Assembly (NCBI RefSeq): GCF_013402915.1
Contig: NC_050722.1
Location: forward strand, 1,178,001 to 1,242,000
Reading direction: 5' to 3'
Origin: Zygotorulaspora mrakii
Lineage: Eukaryota > Ascomycota > Saccharomycetes > Saccharomycetales > Saccharomycetaceae
Length of the DNA: 64,000 nucleotides
The notes beneath the pieces were generated by a model, which saw only the letters and a list, made by a program, of their open reading frames with translations, made no database searches and was not told the origin of the DNA. This document shows, one piece after another, positions 28,759 through 39,368 of the stretch. The position numbers and the translations under genes are program-made. The number at the start of each line of letters is the position of its first letter. The stretch's first letter is position 1.

Positions 28759-29967
28759 TTAAGCCCATTTACCCAGTAGAGCCATTAAACCTGCACCCCA
28801 AAACATACACCACAAGCTGAATAGCATTTCTTTAATGCTCTTGGTTCTGTTAGGGTTGAATATATAATCTCTTGCTAGAAGTTCGACCAAACCAGTGTAC
28901 ATTAAAACACCAGCGGAAATAGCATCAAGGACACCAGAGACAACGTTGACGGCGTATGAATTACCGGAATACTTTTCTCTGACACCTAGACCGATAGCAA
29001 CACACACTGGGGTTGTCAGACCGTAAGCAATACATAGAACATATGGCCACCATCTCTTGTTGCGAGGAAATTCGATCATAGACAATCTAGCACCGATACC
29101 TAAACCTTCGAAAGATTGGTGGAAGACCAAAACAGGGTATAAAACTTTGAATTCATCACCAGTAGTACCTAAATTCAAACCGATCATCACAGAGTGGAAC
29201 AGAATACCAAATTCCAGAATTAAAAAGGCAGCGAATTCACCTTTGAATGACATCTCAGCCTTGACAGAATCAACATCGGACTCGGTGTAAGTTTGTAGAG
29301 ATTTGGTGTCACCTAATTGTTGCTTGTCCTTGGAATAAGAGTCACCTTCGTCAGATTCGTGCATGTGTGCACCTGTGTGATGTTCAGCATCGTGCACTGG
29401 TTTTGCATTACCAACGATAGCATCCTCGATCTCATCCGAACGATGGTTGTGAACGTAACCGTACTTTCTTTCGACGTAGAAACTACTTGTAACATCGACC
29501 AAAAATGTTAACATGACGGTAAATAGAATAATAGCAGGGCACCACGCGTAGGTACTCCAATTACCGTTCGATCCAACACAACTCAAACCACCGATTTCCG
29601 TATAGGCGGGATCCAACAAATGGATGTATGCAGTAGCCACAATAACACCAGTACCGAAATTACGAGCAAATTGGTAAACGTATTTGTGAACCTTTAACCA
29701 CTTGACTCTCTTCGATACAACAGGAAACAAAGTGCATGCTGTACTGACGAATAGAATGACAAAGATGGAAGAGATACGGGCACCTAACCAACCGTTATAA
29801 TCGTTACCTCCGAAGTAGACACCTTGTATGACACAGTACTTCCAGGAATCACTTGGACCATCGTAATCGTCATCGTCCTCAGTTGGGGCGACTGTGATGT
29901 TATTTGGGTCCCACTGTTTCCACCACGGGTCGGTGCTAGGTACGAAATCAGAATCGGCGTCGGACAT
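28759..29967 (-). CDS. ZRT1: Plasma-membrane zinc transporter of the ZIP family, Zrt1-like (intact copy)
   Basis: The 402-residue protein (376 in S. cerevisiae Zrt1) opens with an acidic segment including PWWKQWDPNNITV, shared with Zrt1. Membrane segments include SIFVILFVSTACTLFPVV and the signature pair HSVMIGLNLG and HQSFEGLGIGARL, whose His residues bind zinc. A cytosolic loop (HDAEHHTGAHMHESDEGD) is rich in His and acid. The C-terminus ALLGKWA matches the family. It imports zinc at low external concentration. Its upstream region carries a perfect Zap1 site, supporting zinc-responsive control. Confidence 0.93.
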   Translation of the reverse strand: MSDADSDFVPSTDPWWKQWDPNNITVAPTEDDDDYDGPSDSWKYCVIQGVYFGGNDYNGWLGARISSIFVILFVSTACTLFPVVSKRVKWLKVHKYVYQFARNFGTGVIVATAYIHLLDPAYTEIGGLSCVGSNGNWSTYAWCPAIILFTVMLTFLVDVTSSFYVERKYGYVHNHRSDEIEDAIVGNAKPVHDAEHHTGAHMHESDEGDSYSKDKQQLGDTKSLQTYTESDVDSVKAEMSFKGEFAAFLILEFGILFHSVMIGLNLGTTGDEFKVLYPVLVFHQSFEGLGIGARLSMIEFPRNKRWWPYVLCIAYGLTTPVCVAIGLGVREKYSGNSYAVNVVSGVLDAISAGVLMYTGLVELLARDYIFNPNRTKSIKEMLFSLWCMFWGAGLMALLGKWA

Positions 29968-30291
29968 CTTAGTGTGTAGAGACTGGATGGTTATTTGGGT
30001 CTCCCTCTTCCTCTCAGACGAAACTCAAGGTAGCAGATCTAACAAGCCAGCAGAATGCCTAAGTTATATACTTGATGATATCCTCTAGCCAAAAAGAAAC
30101 AAATGAACTGCAGCTGAATGCACAATACCGAATATGCGATTTTCACCCAGTTAAACCCAATAAAATCCAATATTACCCAATGAAAACCTTAACCATTACC
30201 TTTCTGCGAAGCCTTCTGGTTGCTGAGAAAAATTTTCGGCTCCCCATTCTTGTTTCCTCACCTATTACCTATTAGACAGAAAAGGTCCGTA
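29968..30291. promoter_or_regulatory. ZRT1-like promoter region
   Basis: Upstream of the minus-strand transporter. It has several near-repeats of ACCCAATA/ACCCAGTTA at about 30145-30180 and a half-site ACCTTAACC at about 30187. The full Zap1 site is listed separately. Confidence 0.4.
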
Positions 30292-30302
30292 ACCTTCAAG
30301 GT
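30292..30302. promoter_or_regulatory. Zinc-responsive element (Zap1 site)
   Basis: ACCTTCAAGGT is an exact match to the Zap1 consensus ACCTTNAAGGT and lies about 325 bp upstream of the ZRT1-like ATG. Zap1 activates ZRT1 in zinc-limited S. cerevisiae cells. An exact 10-base specified match in the right promoter is strong support. Confidence 0.85.
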
Positions 30303-30819
30303 ACCATTATGTGTTAATTTTCACGCAGCTTGGTACTTCCAGCTTGTCCACTATGGTAACCTCTCAGGTCCTTTCACATGCTGCCTTCTTTGGCGAAAAT
30401 GTTCTTTCTTTTCGCTTGCCTGCAGCGCCGTGCAAAGGGCCATTGAGGAATAGTTTTGAGTCCGTGAAAGATGGAGACAGCGCATTCTAAGCTTTTCTTT
30501 TAGCTGATCCACTCGAGAAGAATATGCTTAAGCCGTGCACGGATGAGCGCAAGGCGATGCTTTGCACAAACACGATGGGATGTTTGCTTTACCTCGGAGA
30601 ATTCGAATGCTGAAAAAGAAAAAGTTTACTAGTGAATGTTTGGATCGATGAGCGGTTGACTATGCTGAGCCGGCGGAGTCACGAATCAGCGACCCTTTCG
30701 CCTGCGGTGGGTGATTCGGCGTTGTGTCATTGACAGGGTCATGGTTGGTTGCTGTGAAGGTGTACTGTAAGGGTAATAGAGACAGGTACTGGAAGCCGAG
30801 TGATGGACTGTGCTATAGT

Positions 30820-30873
30820 GCGGTGGGGCTGCAAGTTGCGGTGGGGCTGCAAGTTGCGGTGGGGCTGCAAGTT
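30820..30873. repeat. 18-bp tandem repeat, three copies
   Basis: The unit GCGGTGGGGCTGCAAGTT is present three times without a break (30820-30837, 30838-30855, 30856-30873). It is G-rich on the plus strand. Confidence 0.95.
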
Positions 30874-31511
30874 ATGGTGGCCGTGAAGTATTGGTGTTTC
30901 TCGATTTGTGTTGATCGCAGTTTTGCTTTTTGTGGCAGCGTGTGTCAGGGTACTTCCAGTTCGCAACGAGCCTGGGGGAAGGCCCGATGAGCGCTGCCCC
31001 GGTGTGAGCGGCACGCGTAGATGTCTTTCAGGCATAGGGGCCAGTGACCCGGTTTTTGTGAGCTCTCCAAGCAGGGTGTTGCATATACAGTTGGTGTTCA
31101 AAGCCTGAAATGCGCCGGGGTCGCCGTTGAGCCTCTCTTGTTTTCACTTGCTGTAGGCTGTAGTAGCGGATGAGTCCTGGAGGGTACACGGGCAAATATA
31201 TGTGCTTTTGGGTTTCGGAATGAAATCGGCGGACTACGAACGACGTATCTGATAGGTGAACGCATTCCGTTGCTGCTCAACGCAACAGGGGGCGTCTAGG
31301 TGCTTCTCGTCTGCAGATATTGTGCTCATCTCACTCAATCCCGCCATGCGATCGAAGGGGCATATGGGTCGCAGTAGTTCTTGAAAAGCTGTAAAAATGA
31401 GTTACCTTGGATAACTTTGCGATGTCCTGGCAGAGAAGTCTCGGGTAGGCAACGAGGTGATAGATCACTTCCTATGGAGTGGAAAATTACTGAGAAGCAG
31501 CGTTGATTCCT

Positions 31512-31541
31512 CGAATCGTGGAAGAACGTTTTCACGATTCG
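31512..31541. repeat. Perfect 9-bp inverted repeat (hairpin)
   Basis: CGAATCGTG at 31512-31520 is matched by CACGATTCG at 31533-31541. Inner bases can extend the stem to 12 pairs with one G-T, leaving a six-base loop. No gene is adjacent. Confidence 0.8.
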
Positions 31542-32446
31542 TTCTCAGGCACTAGACATTTCCATGCGCACTCCAAAGAGTGAAATGAGCGCACCTCCTG
31601 CATTGTTTTGCCATCAAGTCTCTTTGAGAGGCGAAAGATTCTTACGTTTCTCGTGGACCATAAGTAGCGAATCAATTAGAGGTTTGTTTTAAACTGTCTA
31701 TTCTGGTCATGTGACCCAGTTTTCTGGGGTCAGTCTTTTTTTTTTTACAAGGAACGGCTAAAACTTGGAATCAGCTTGGAATTGTTTTGTGTGCCAGGCT
31801 TCCATTAGGAGAAAACTGTAATTTCTAGTGTAAAGCGTGAGGCTGAGTTACACGTATATTTGCTCACTTCTCGAGACTCCAAAAAGAATCAAAAGATGAA
31901 AAGAGCAGATAATATTGAAGATCACGTTACCTCCCGAGACCGCATTAATAGTTTACGTATTTGCCGTTGTGACCGTTTGGTCTCCATACTCGTAGCGTGC
32001 TCTTCGCTTGATGTTTCGTAAAAGCCACCATAAGAACTGACATAAATACGCCTCTATGAATGGCCGAAGGACGCTGAAACGGAAAATTGAAGAAAAAGAG
32101 CTTTTCAAGCGTGTGGATCAGTGTTCGTCTCGCCAATGCGGACACTGCGACTGTCACTTTGTCGAGACGCGATGCCAGCAACAATAGGTTGAACAGAAAT
32201 CTAAGCTTGGGGCTTTAAGACGAATTCTAAATTCCACGTAGAGCTCAAATTATCAAGACACGATTAGCTAGAAAGAATCAGCCTGGCATTCTTGTTTCAC
32301 TGCTCCCTCTGAAAATATTGGCACACACATGGGTCCAAGAGACTTCACCAAATTAGAAATAAAAAAGTTTGCATGTCAACATTATAAAAGTGAAATATTT
32401 ATAAACCATATCATACAACAACTAAAAATTTGTTGAGCAAATCAAA

Positions 32447-33460
32447 TCACTGTTGCTTTTTTGGTTGATATGGCTCCTCTAGATAAGCCGATTCCTCTTC
32501 AGTGAATGTGATATCAATAGCACCAATAGCCTCCTTTACACGTTCAACAGAACTCAAACCGATGATAGGATAACAGCCCTTGCTCAAGACCCAAGCAGAA
32601 GAGACTTGAGCCATACTCAAACCCTTATCTTTTGCAACCTTTTCAACACGCTTGATGATTTCTTTATCAGCCTCGGTAACATCGTGCAAACGAGGGTCAG
32701 CATCGGATCTTGCAGTAGTTTGTCCAAATGGTCTTGTCAATAGACCTCTGTTGTTTGGGGACCATGGAATTAGCGCAACATTGTGCTTCTTGGCGAAAGG
32801 AATAACCTCTCTTTCATCCTCACGATACAACAAGTTGTACATAGATTGCCAACTGGAGAATTTAAACCAACCGTGCTTCTCAGCAACGAATTGCATTTCT
32901 GCGAACTCGGTAGCCTTCATGGTGGATGCACCAATGTATCTAACGTCACCACGTTCAATGACATCATTCAAAGCCTTCATGGTCTCCTCCATTGGGGTAT
33001 CGTAATCCATTCTGTGGATCTGAAGAACATCAATGTAGGTTCCTAATCTTTCGACAGATTTAGCAACACCATCCATGATGTGCTTACGTGATAGACCACC
33101 TTGGTTGGCCAATGTCAAAGCAGTTTGTTCGTCAGTACCGTAAAGGGTGCTCAAAGGTAGAGTCAATGATTCATCAACGGCAAAACGGACCTTAGACAAG
33201 ATAACAACCGTTTCTCTATTGATGTTGTAGCGTTTCAAAAACTCACCCAGCAAGCGCTCACTTTTACCGTTACTGTAAACATCTGCAGTGTCGAAAGTAC
33301 GAATACCTTGGTCGTAACAGTATTTCAAAATCTTGAAAACTTCCTCCTTGTCTTCCATCACCCAAGGAGACCAAGTTTTCGAACCGTAGGACATACATCC
33401 CACAATAACTGGGGAGATTTTCAAACCTGTGTTTCCAAATTTCACTTGCTTAACAACCAT
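32447..33460 (-). CDS. Aldo-keto reductase, YPL088W/aryl-alcohol dehydrogenase-like
   Basis: The 337-residue protein begins MVVKQVKFGNTGLKISPVIV. It carries the aldo-keto reductase tetrad: Asp57 and Tyr62 in FDTADVYSNGK, Lys90 in VVILSKV, and His near 151 in VLQIHRMD. The NADPH-binding C-terminal part (IIGLSSVERVKEAI) is present. S. cerevisiae YPL088W is a putative aryl-alcohol dehydrogenase and the closest named relative I recognise. It probably reduces aldehydes in the cytosol. Together with the GRE2- and YML131W-like genes it makes this a local group of carbonyl-reducing enzymes. Confidence 0.88.
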   Translation of the reverse strand: MVVKQVKFGNTGLKISPVIVGCMSYGSKTWSPWVMEDKEEVFKILKYCYDQGIRTFDTADVYSNGKSERLLGEFLKRYNINRETVVILSKVRFAVDESLTLPLSTLYGTDEQTALTLANQGGLSRKHIMDGVAKSVERLGTYIDVLQIHRMDYDTPMEETMKALNDVIERGDVRYIGASTMKATEFAEMQFVAEKHGWFKFSSWQSMYNLLYREDEREVIPFAKKHNVALIPWSPNNRGLLTRPFGQTTARSDADPRLHDVTEADKEIIKRVEKVAKDKGLSMAQVSSAWVLSKGCYPIIGLSSVERVKEAIGAIDITFTEEESAYLEEPYQPKKQQ

Positions 33461-34784
33461 TTTAACTCTATTAATACGCCGACTGTTTTATTGATACAAT
33501 TGATCTTGTTGCAGTGAATGGAAATGCATCTTGCAGTCAAACGATATATGCTCCCCTTTATATATGAATAATGGAAAGTTTATTTATTTTATGAATGGGT
33601 TTTCGTTTAATGATCTTTTGATAAAGAAGTCGACCATGCTTGGCGTGAGGCATTTCCACGGATGGCGCAGCCGTGTTGCAGGCGAAACTGTAAGAAATGA
33701 CGTAGCTTTATTGCATATAAAGGTTGATTACTAAGAACAATATCTCATCAATTTTCGAATTGATTTCTTTTTGCATAATCCATCCTGTTGTTGACAAGCA
33801 TTGTAAACATAACTACTGACTAATAGCAAACTGTCCCTCCCTATAGAAGGTTTACTCGAGATGTTTGTGTCTTGGCAAACTGAACTGAATCAATTATGCT
33901 ATCCCGTGCAATTTGCTGCGCTGATAACGACTTCGAACTCGACATCCTAAATTCTCTATCCTATTTTCACCCCCTTTCCACCCTCTTTCTACCGTCTCCC
34001 TACTACTAATGCATGAGAAAGTGAGAACCCTCTTGCAGACCACTGCTAAGCCATTGAGCGCTTGAAAAAGGCGTCTTCAGAATGTCGTAGAGTCGCCTTG
34101 GGGTAACTGCGTGATAGCCTTTTCTTGAATAGTACTCAAATGCTGCGTCCCATGCAATTGGACGCTCATACTAATTTCTTACTAACGTCATTCAAGGATC
34201 GGGTGCAGCGTGAAATGCTTGCGCTATCTAACGAATTACTGCTACTTTTTTCCACAATTGTTTGAGAAATATCTCACCAATCAGATGACTCAATTGCAAA
34301 AGGAATTTCTACGATTAGCATGATAGTCACTGGAGCGTGATCAGGTCTTCCAACCAATTTTGCATTTAAGGGTCGACTCCTTTGATTTGAATTCAATGAG
34401 CATCAGTTCTTCGCTTTCAGTTCTTCGTAGTTATAGAACTGTTGCTCTTGAATCAGTCCGAACATAAAATACTCACAAGAAAGCACAGTAGTTAACGGCC
34501 GGCTTGCATGTCTTATAGGGCCTACTAAAGTTTTCAAAAGAATTCGCTAGCGGAAGTCACTATCCGTGTACGTGCGCAGTGTTGGTGTCAGTCCGCGATG
34601 AATCTTATGTGGGTCCCAATCATATACTTTCATCTGTGGGAGAAAAGACTTAGAAGAATGGAGCATACATGCCAAATATGGTGAAAGAGAATTAAGACCA
34701 GTTAATCATACCTCCTTCTAGACAGGCGGGCACGCAAACTCATTACAAGAATAGGAAAACAGATTTTTTTATCAGTATTATTCT
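33461..34784. other. Gene-free stretch upstream of the aldo-keto reductase
   Basis: The first few hundred bases form the aldo-keto reductase promoter. Beyond that I see no convincing gene, RNA or repeat. A C-rich run (ACCCCCTTTCCACCC) lies near 33969. Confidence 0.4.
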
Positions 34785-35177
34785 TTGTTCAAAGGGCTAG
34801 GAAAACACACGCTAGCGGTGAGAGAGCTATCTGCGTTTGATCAACAAAATTTAGCCTTTTGTTCAGTTGTCCTCTTTTTCCAATTGGCAGCACGTAGTAG
34901 GGATCGCTATGCTATACAGATCATTAAGTATGCAATCGCGTGTTATTCCGTGAGTAAAGATTTTCTGCACTATATGAAACAGCACATAGTGAACTTGTCT
35001 TTCAATGAGAATAGAACTGCTTAGATAAATGTGCTCTCATTTTGAAGTGCTCGGCTATATGAGGAACTTCTACAATCATCTGTTGAACTGTGTAAAAGTA
35101 CTTCTTCGTTATGGGGCCCTGAATGGATCCACGAGGCAATGTATCTAATTGACTGTTTTTCAGCTTTGAAACTGTAA
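34785..35177 (+). pseudogene. Decayed protein gene in one frame with two stop codons
   Basis: One plus-strand frame reads like a helical protein for 130 codons, interrupted only by TAG at 35022 and TGA at 35043. Before the stops it has LAFCSVVLFFQLAARSRDR and IIKYAIACYSVSKDFLHYM. After them it has YEELLQSSVELCKS and WGPEWIHEAMYLIDCFSALK, then TAA. The pattern is reminiscent of the C-terminal region of fungal zinc-cluster transcription factors, but I cannot name it. No start codon or N-terminal domain is seen. Confidence 0.55.
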
Positions 35178-35861
35178 GTGAGGACACAAGAGTTTATCTA
35201 TGTGGTGAGCTTTATACAAATAAATTATGCAAGGGGGATATCTCTGATATTCTTGTTCTCATGTCGCTTTATCCCTCACTCAAACGTACTGTAAGTTGCA
35301 TTGAATTGAAACAGGCCGTTGTTGAACTTCTCACTTCAAAACGCACAATAATGTGCTCAATAAATTTCATCTATTCGTGGGGTATCCAGGAATGTAAAAC
35401 AAAGACGGCACGTTCAATAGAAGCTCAACTAACCTTTTTGGAGCTTGTGCTGTGTAACTTTAAATCAGTGTTTGTGGTTGCTACGGTGGTGTAGTAAAGC
35501 ACATTTCGTACTGATCGCACTGATTACTGCAAAGCGTGAGTAATGATTCTTCGCTGACTGCTTTTTTATGTATAATATGGTCAGAGTGCAACAGAGCCGA
35601 AACGTCAAAGAGAAAAGTGACGATAAATGTTGTCCGTAAGGTCATCAAATGAATATTCAATATTTCGCAAGGTTTGATGCGTGCTTTAGAATACATCCAG
35701 CAAAAAAAGAAGCAAAAAAAGAGTTGTGTAACTAACTATTTAAGGAAGTTTCGGTATATTGATTAAAAGAACTAAAATTACGTGGTATCTGTAATTCATT
35801 TTCTGTTGGTCTTCTAGTAGACGTCAACATGAAGAAGGCTAAAAATTGCCAAGTTTTATTT
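35178..35861. other. Gene-free stretch downstream of the amidase-like gene
   Basis: 684 bp with one 77-codon open frame at 35261-35494 that is protein-like only in part (LKQAVVELLTSKRTIM). It may be another fragment of the adjacent relic, in a different frame. Nothing firm is seen. Confidence 0.3.
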
Positions 35862-37784
35862 TTAGTTTGAAGGGAAGAGTCTTTGACCGGTGGCAACCTC
35901 GTTGATAATACCAGCCTCCCCTAATTTTGCAATTAGATCCAAGACCATGAAATCACAACCTGGTGCTGCACCAATGGCTGCAGTAACAGGTAGGTATTTT
36001 TGAGTAAGGGTGATGGTAGAATTGTAAGCAATTTCTCCCAGAGGCACAATAGCTTCAGGAGTACGTGCAAAAGAAGAAATCATTAAGTCTGAAAATCCTG
36101 ACATTTGACCCCCAGATGGTGCTGTTCTGTAAACGTTTCTATAAGTGGTTGATCCAACATTTGATAAGAACATATACACAGAGTTGGAGCATGTCTCACT
36201 GTCTGGAGTGGTGACATTAGTGTTCCACCATTCATCAAACAATTCCTTGTTCGCACGTGCTTCTTCATAACGAGTCTCTGTGAAGTTGAAAAATGCCCAG
36301 TCCCATCTAAACTTTGGAATTGGATCTAAGAAAGGAGTGTCACCATCGAAAGCCATTTGGTAGTCATTTGAAAACTTTTCCCAAATGTTAACATACTGGT
36401 AGTAGCCAGCCAATCCAGACCATGTGTTGTTACTGACTTCCGTTAGATTTCTTCCTGTGTCAGCAGTGAACTTGGAATAAACTGGTAGGGTCTCATTGGT
36501 ACCGTTGAGGAAACTGACAACATTGCTTACAAAATCGTGGAACATGGCGCGTGCCTCTGGACCTGCGCGGGTTTCTATGTAAGCGCTTGGTACTTCTTCG
36601 ATGTCGAAAGTGTATACTGTACTAGGGAAAGATGTGTAGTTGGCAGAGATGTTCTCATTCGCACCATACCATGCCTCACCAAAGACCTTGAATAACTCTG
36701 GAGTTCTGGCAAAATAGCCTGCGGTATCCATGATATCACTCATAGGGATGACACCATCCAGGGAAATAGCATCAAAAGTTGGTCTTAAACCGTATAATCC
36801 TTGAGATCCGGCAGGACAACGAACAGAACAACCAGTGTCGGAACCAATGGTAAAGTCTAACCAAGGGTAAGCTGCCTCTGCAGCACCTGAGCCACAAGAT
36901 GAAGATGAAGGAGATTGGTAACCATCTCCTCTAGGATTGAATGGAGCATGGTAATCCACATAATCAGCTGTAGGTGTTTCTCCGTTGGCAAATTGTGTCA
37001 ACTTCAATTTTCCCACAACTACTGCGCCCATGTCAAGAACACGTTGAATAGAAGGACATGTGACGTTTGCTTCATCATATAAGTCATAATAGTTTCTCGA
37101 GGACCCACTGGTTTTGATTCCTGCAATATCATACAGATCCTTTACAGCAACACGGTAGCCTGCTAGTGGTTGTTCTTTTGTCACTGTAAAATACAATTTC
37201 GAAGGAACAGCAATGGTTTGTGCATGCGCGACGGCAACACCTGCTGGAAGAACCATGAAATCATTAGCATCTTCATCTGATGGTACGATACCAGATTGGA
37301 AGGCAGCATAATGGTCTGCGTATAGTCTGTACGCTCTGTAAACATTTAACTTTCCTTCCAAGAAAGAACCAAAGTAAGGCCCATTTGGTAGCGCATTACC
37401 TTCCAAAGAGATAACATTTGACACACCTAAAGTCGATATGGATGAGTTCGAGAGAGAAGCCACCTCGACGTTGGAAGATTGAACCAGCACAGTTTCAAGG
37501 AAGAAAGCAGAAAAAACGTCGTCGGAAGAGGAGAAATTTGCAGAAACTGATTCTAGGACAGAGTAGTCCAAACTACCAGAGTGGTTGATAACTGTCAAAG
37601 GGAAAAGGAATGAGTCTTCCAAAGACCCGACTAACTCGCTAACGAGTTTCTCATGGATAGTTAATTCGGGTGTGCCTGCCACATAGTAAGAAACGTTACC
37701 TAGCTTGACTTGTTTGGATACCGCAATTGCCAGCAAGACCTTGACATAAAGGGATAGAGCAATAATCAATCCAAAAGCTCTCAT
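35862..37784 (-). CDS. Secreted amidase-signature family protein
   Basis: The 640-residue protein has an N-terminal signal peptide (MRAFGLIIALSLYVKVLLAI) and many N-x-S/T sequons, so it is probably secreted or wall-associated. About 180 N-terminal residues precede an amidase-signature domain with its Ser-cisSer-Lys triad: Lys about 212 in VAVKDLYDIAG, cis-Ser about 293 in SSSSCGSGAA, nucleophile Ser about 317 in IGSDTGCSVRCPAG. The usual GSDTGGS reads GCS here. Relatives hydrolyse amides; the substrate is unknown. Fungal relatives sometimes carry a scytalone-dehydratase-like N-terminal region. It is subtelomeric, with no close gene neighbours. Confidence 0.83.
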   Translation of the reverse strand: MRAFGLIIALSLYVKVLLAIAVSKQVKLGNVSYYVAGTPELTIHEKLVSELVGSLEDSFLFPLTVINHSGSLDYSVLESVSANFSSSDDVFSAFFLETVLVQSSNVEVASLSNSSISTLGVSNVISLEGNALPNGPYFGSFLEGKLNVYRAYRLYADHYAAFQSGIVPSDEDANDFMVLPAGVAVAHAQTIAVPSKLYFTVTKEQPLAGYRVAVKDLYDIAGIKTSGSSRNYYDLYDEANVTCPSIQRVLDMGAVVVGKLKLTQFANGETPTADYVDYHAPFNPRGDGYQSPSSSSCGSGAAEAAYPWLDFTIGSDTGCSVRCPAGSQGLYGLRPTFDAISLDGVIPMSDIMDTAGYFARTPELFKVFGEAWYGANENISANYTSFPSTVYTFDIEEVPSAYIETRAGPEARAMFHDFVSNVVSFLNGTNETLPVYSKFTADTGRNLTEVSNNTWSGLAGYYQYVNIWEKFSNDYQMAFDGDTPFLDPIPKFRWDWAFFNFTETRYEEARANKELFDEWWNTNVTTPDSETCSNSVYMFLSNVGSTTYRNVYRTAPSGGQMSGFSDLMISSFARTPEAIVPLGEIAYNSTITLTQKYLPVTAAIGAAPGCDFMVLDLIAKLGEAGIINEVATGQRLFPSN

Positions 37785-39358
37785 TTTGGCTGTTGAATTA
37801 TTGTTTGTGTTTGCTCCTTTAGAAGATATTCAAACCCATCAACTCATCTTCCATAGGAAGCAGCTTGACTTATATACATTTTTATTTGTATTGCACATTG
37901 ACAATGACACAGATTGTACTACGACACTGCTTGAAGAAAAGTGAAAGAATAATGAATACCGGTGTTGTCCTTGTCAGACATTTTCCTCTTTCGTGCAAAG
38001 CTGAGATATTGCTTATTTCAATTCAGGTTGATTTACCTTCGTAAGCCTGAAAACGATCTTGATGATAGATTTCAATCGTTATGAGAAGAGCATTGTCAAA
38101 AATACTCGACCAATCACACAGCTGTAAACGATCTTAAAAGCAGATTAGAGTGATTGGAAATATCTGCGACAATAACCCGCCGTATCGTGTATCCTGTAGA
38201 CTGTCTTATCAGCATTTGAGAAATCTTATTCAAGAGCGTCAGGCGTCGATGAAAATGTAGCCTTTTTTTGGAAAGATCTACACAACCTAAAATGAGACAG
38301 ACTCGTAAAAAGATAACAAGGAACCTAAAACAGCAGATACTCCTAAAAGATCATTAAAAAAAGAAACGCGGATATGCTCGAGCAGCACCAATCACAAGAG
38401 AGGAAGGAAAAGCTTATCTTTGTTAGTGTGGGTGCTATACTCGCTACCTAATAACTAATTGAATCAGTAATCTCAACAACCAGCTTTGAAATTAGATTTT
38501 ATTATTCAATCAATTTTCTTGACTCTTTCTGAACAGGAAGAGCAGTATGACAAAGATTTGTATCACCCAATAGTAAAGTGATTACCAGATCTCTTCTCGT
38601 AAGCAAGTCACGTATGAAGAAGTTAAGTGGCAAGCCCGTGCCAAAGAATTACACTTCAAGAGATGTATGTAGCACACATGTGCAAAGGTATCACGACTAA
38701 GAAATTGTGCTGAGACAAACGCATCCGCAGGTTATGGTGTATGATGTAGGGAAAGACAATTGTCAGGTGAAATAGGAGAAATCGATGTGATAGTGAAAGA
38801 ACTGACAAGCTGTGCAGTTAACGTTGATTATAATTCTGAAGGTCGCTTTGTTTTCGATAAGTTGAATGTAGAATCATGCTTGACGTTATTCGTTTTTTTT
38901 TCTGTATTGAAGAGCAAGATCTTGACGGCGGCGACGACATTGGAATAGACTGCCGAACCGAGTAAAAATGGGAAAACTCTTTTCTGCACATGGATTGCAC
39001 TAATCAAAGTCCCATCCTATTGGGCAAATAAACGAGTAACACAAATGGAATTATGATTCGATCGGAATGATGATTCGATCGACTGCTCTCTCACATATAC
39101 TGTATTTTTAGCCTCTCGCTGGGTGGAAAAATTGACGTTATTACCCAGCTTTCTTTTTAGATCCAGTGGTATTAAGTCAAGAACGGAAATAAGTTTTCAG
39201 CTCTGGCAAATCTAACAATGCTTTGAATTCAAACCACTTCACTAAATTTGACAACATTTGTCAGCAGGGCTGCGCATTAAATGAGCAAGGCAAGTCCGTC
39301 GTGACCAAAGTTCATGGCTGCTCTTCATCAACCGTCAAATGCTTGCAGAAGTTGGGGA

Positions 39359-39368
39359 GGGGGGGGGG
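39359..39368. repeat. Homopolymer G run
   Basis: Ten consecutive G, preceded by GGGGA, in an otherwise AT-rich region. Such runs are rare here and prone to length change. Confidence 0.85.

Larger units (their letters stand above)
25886..29158. repeat. Tandem duplication, copy 2 (3,269 bp plus shared ATCA)
   Basis: This is the second direct copy. The left edge at 25886-25889 reads ATCA, which also occurs at the source positions 22617-22620 (inside GRE2) and 29155-29158 (inside ZRT1). Four shared bases at the joint indicate a microhomology-type event rather than recombination between long repeats. Confidence 0.95.
30303..32446. other. Gene-poor stretch with a GC-rich island
   Basis: No intact gene is seen. 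From about 30600 to 31350 the base composition is clearly more GC-rich than the surroundings and includes an 18-bp triplet repeat and several CGG/CCG motifs. Open frames here look like by-products of GC content. A CDEI/Cbf1-like GTCACATG occurs on the minus strand at 31706-31713, without other centromere elements. Confidence 0.45.

Noticed and set aside
31706..31713. CDEI-like GTCACATG as a centromere
   Set aside because: No AT-rich CDEII of the right size and no CDEIII motif nearby; probably at most a Cbf1 site.
33930..33948. TTCGAACTC string as a tRNA B box
   Set aside because: No cloverleaf, A box or poly-T terminator at suitable spacing. I found no convincing tRNA in the window.
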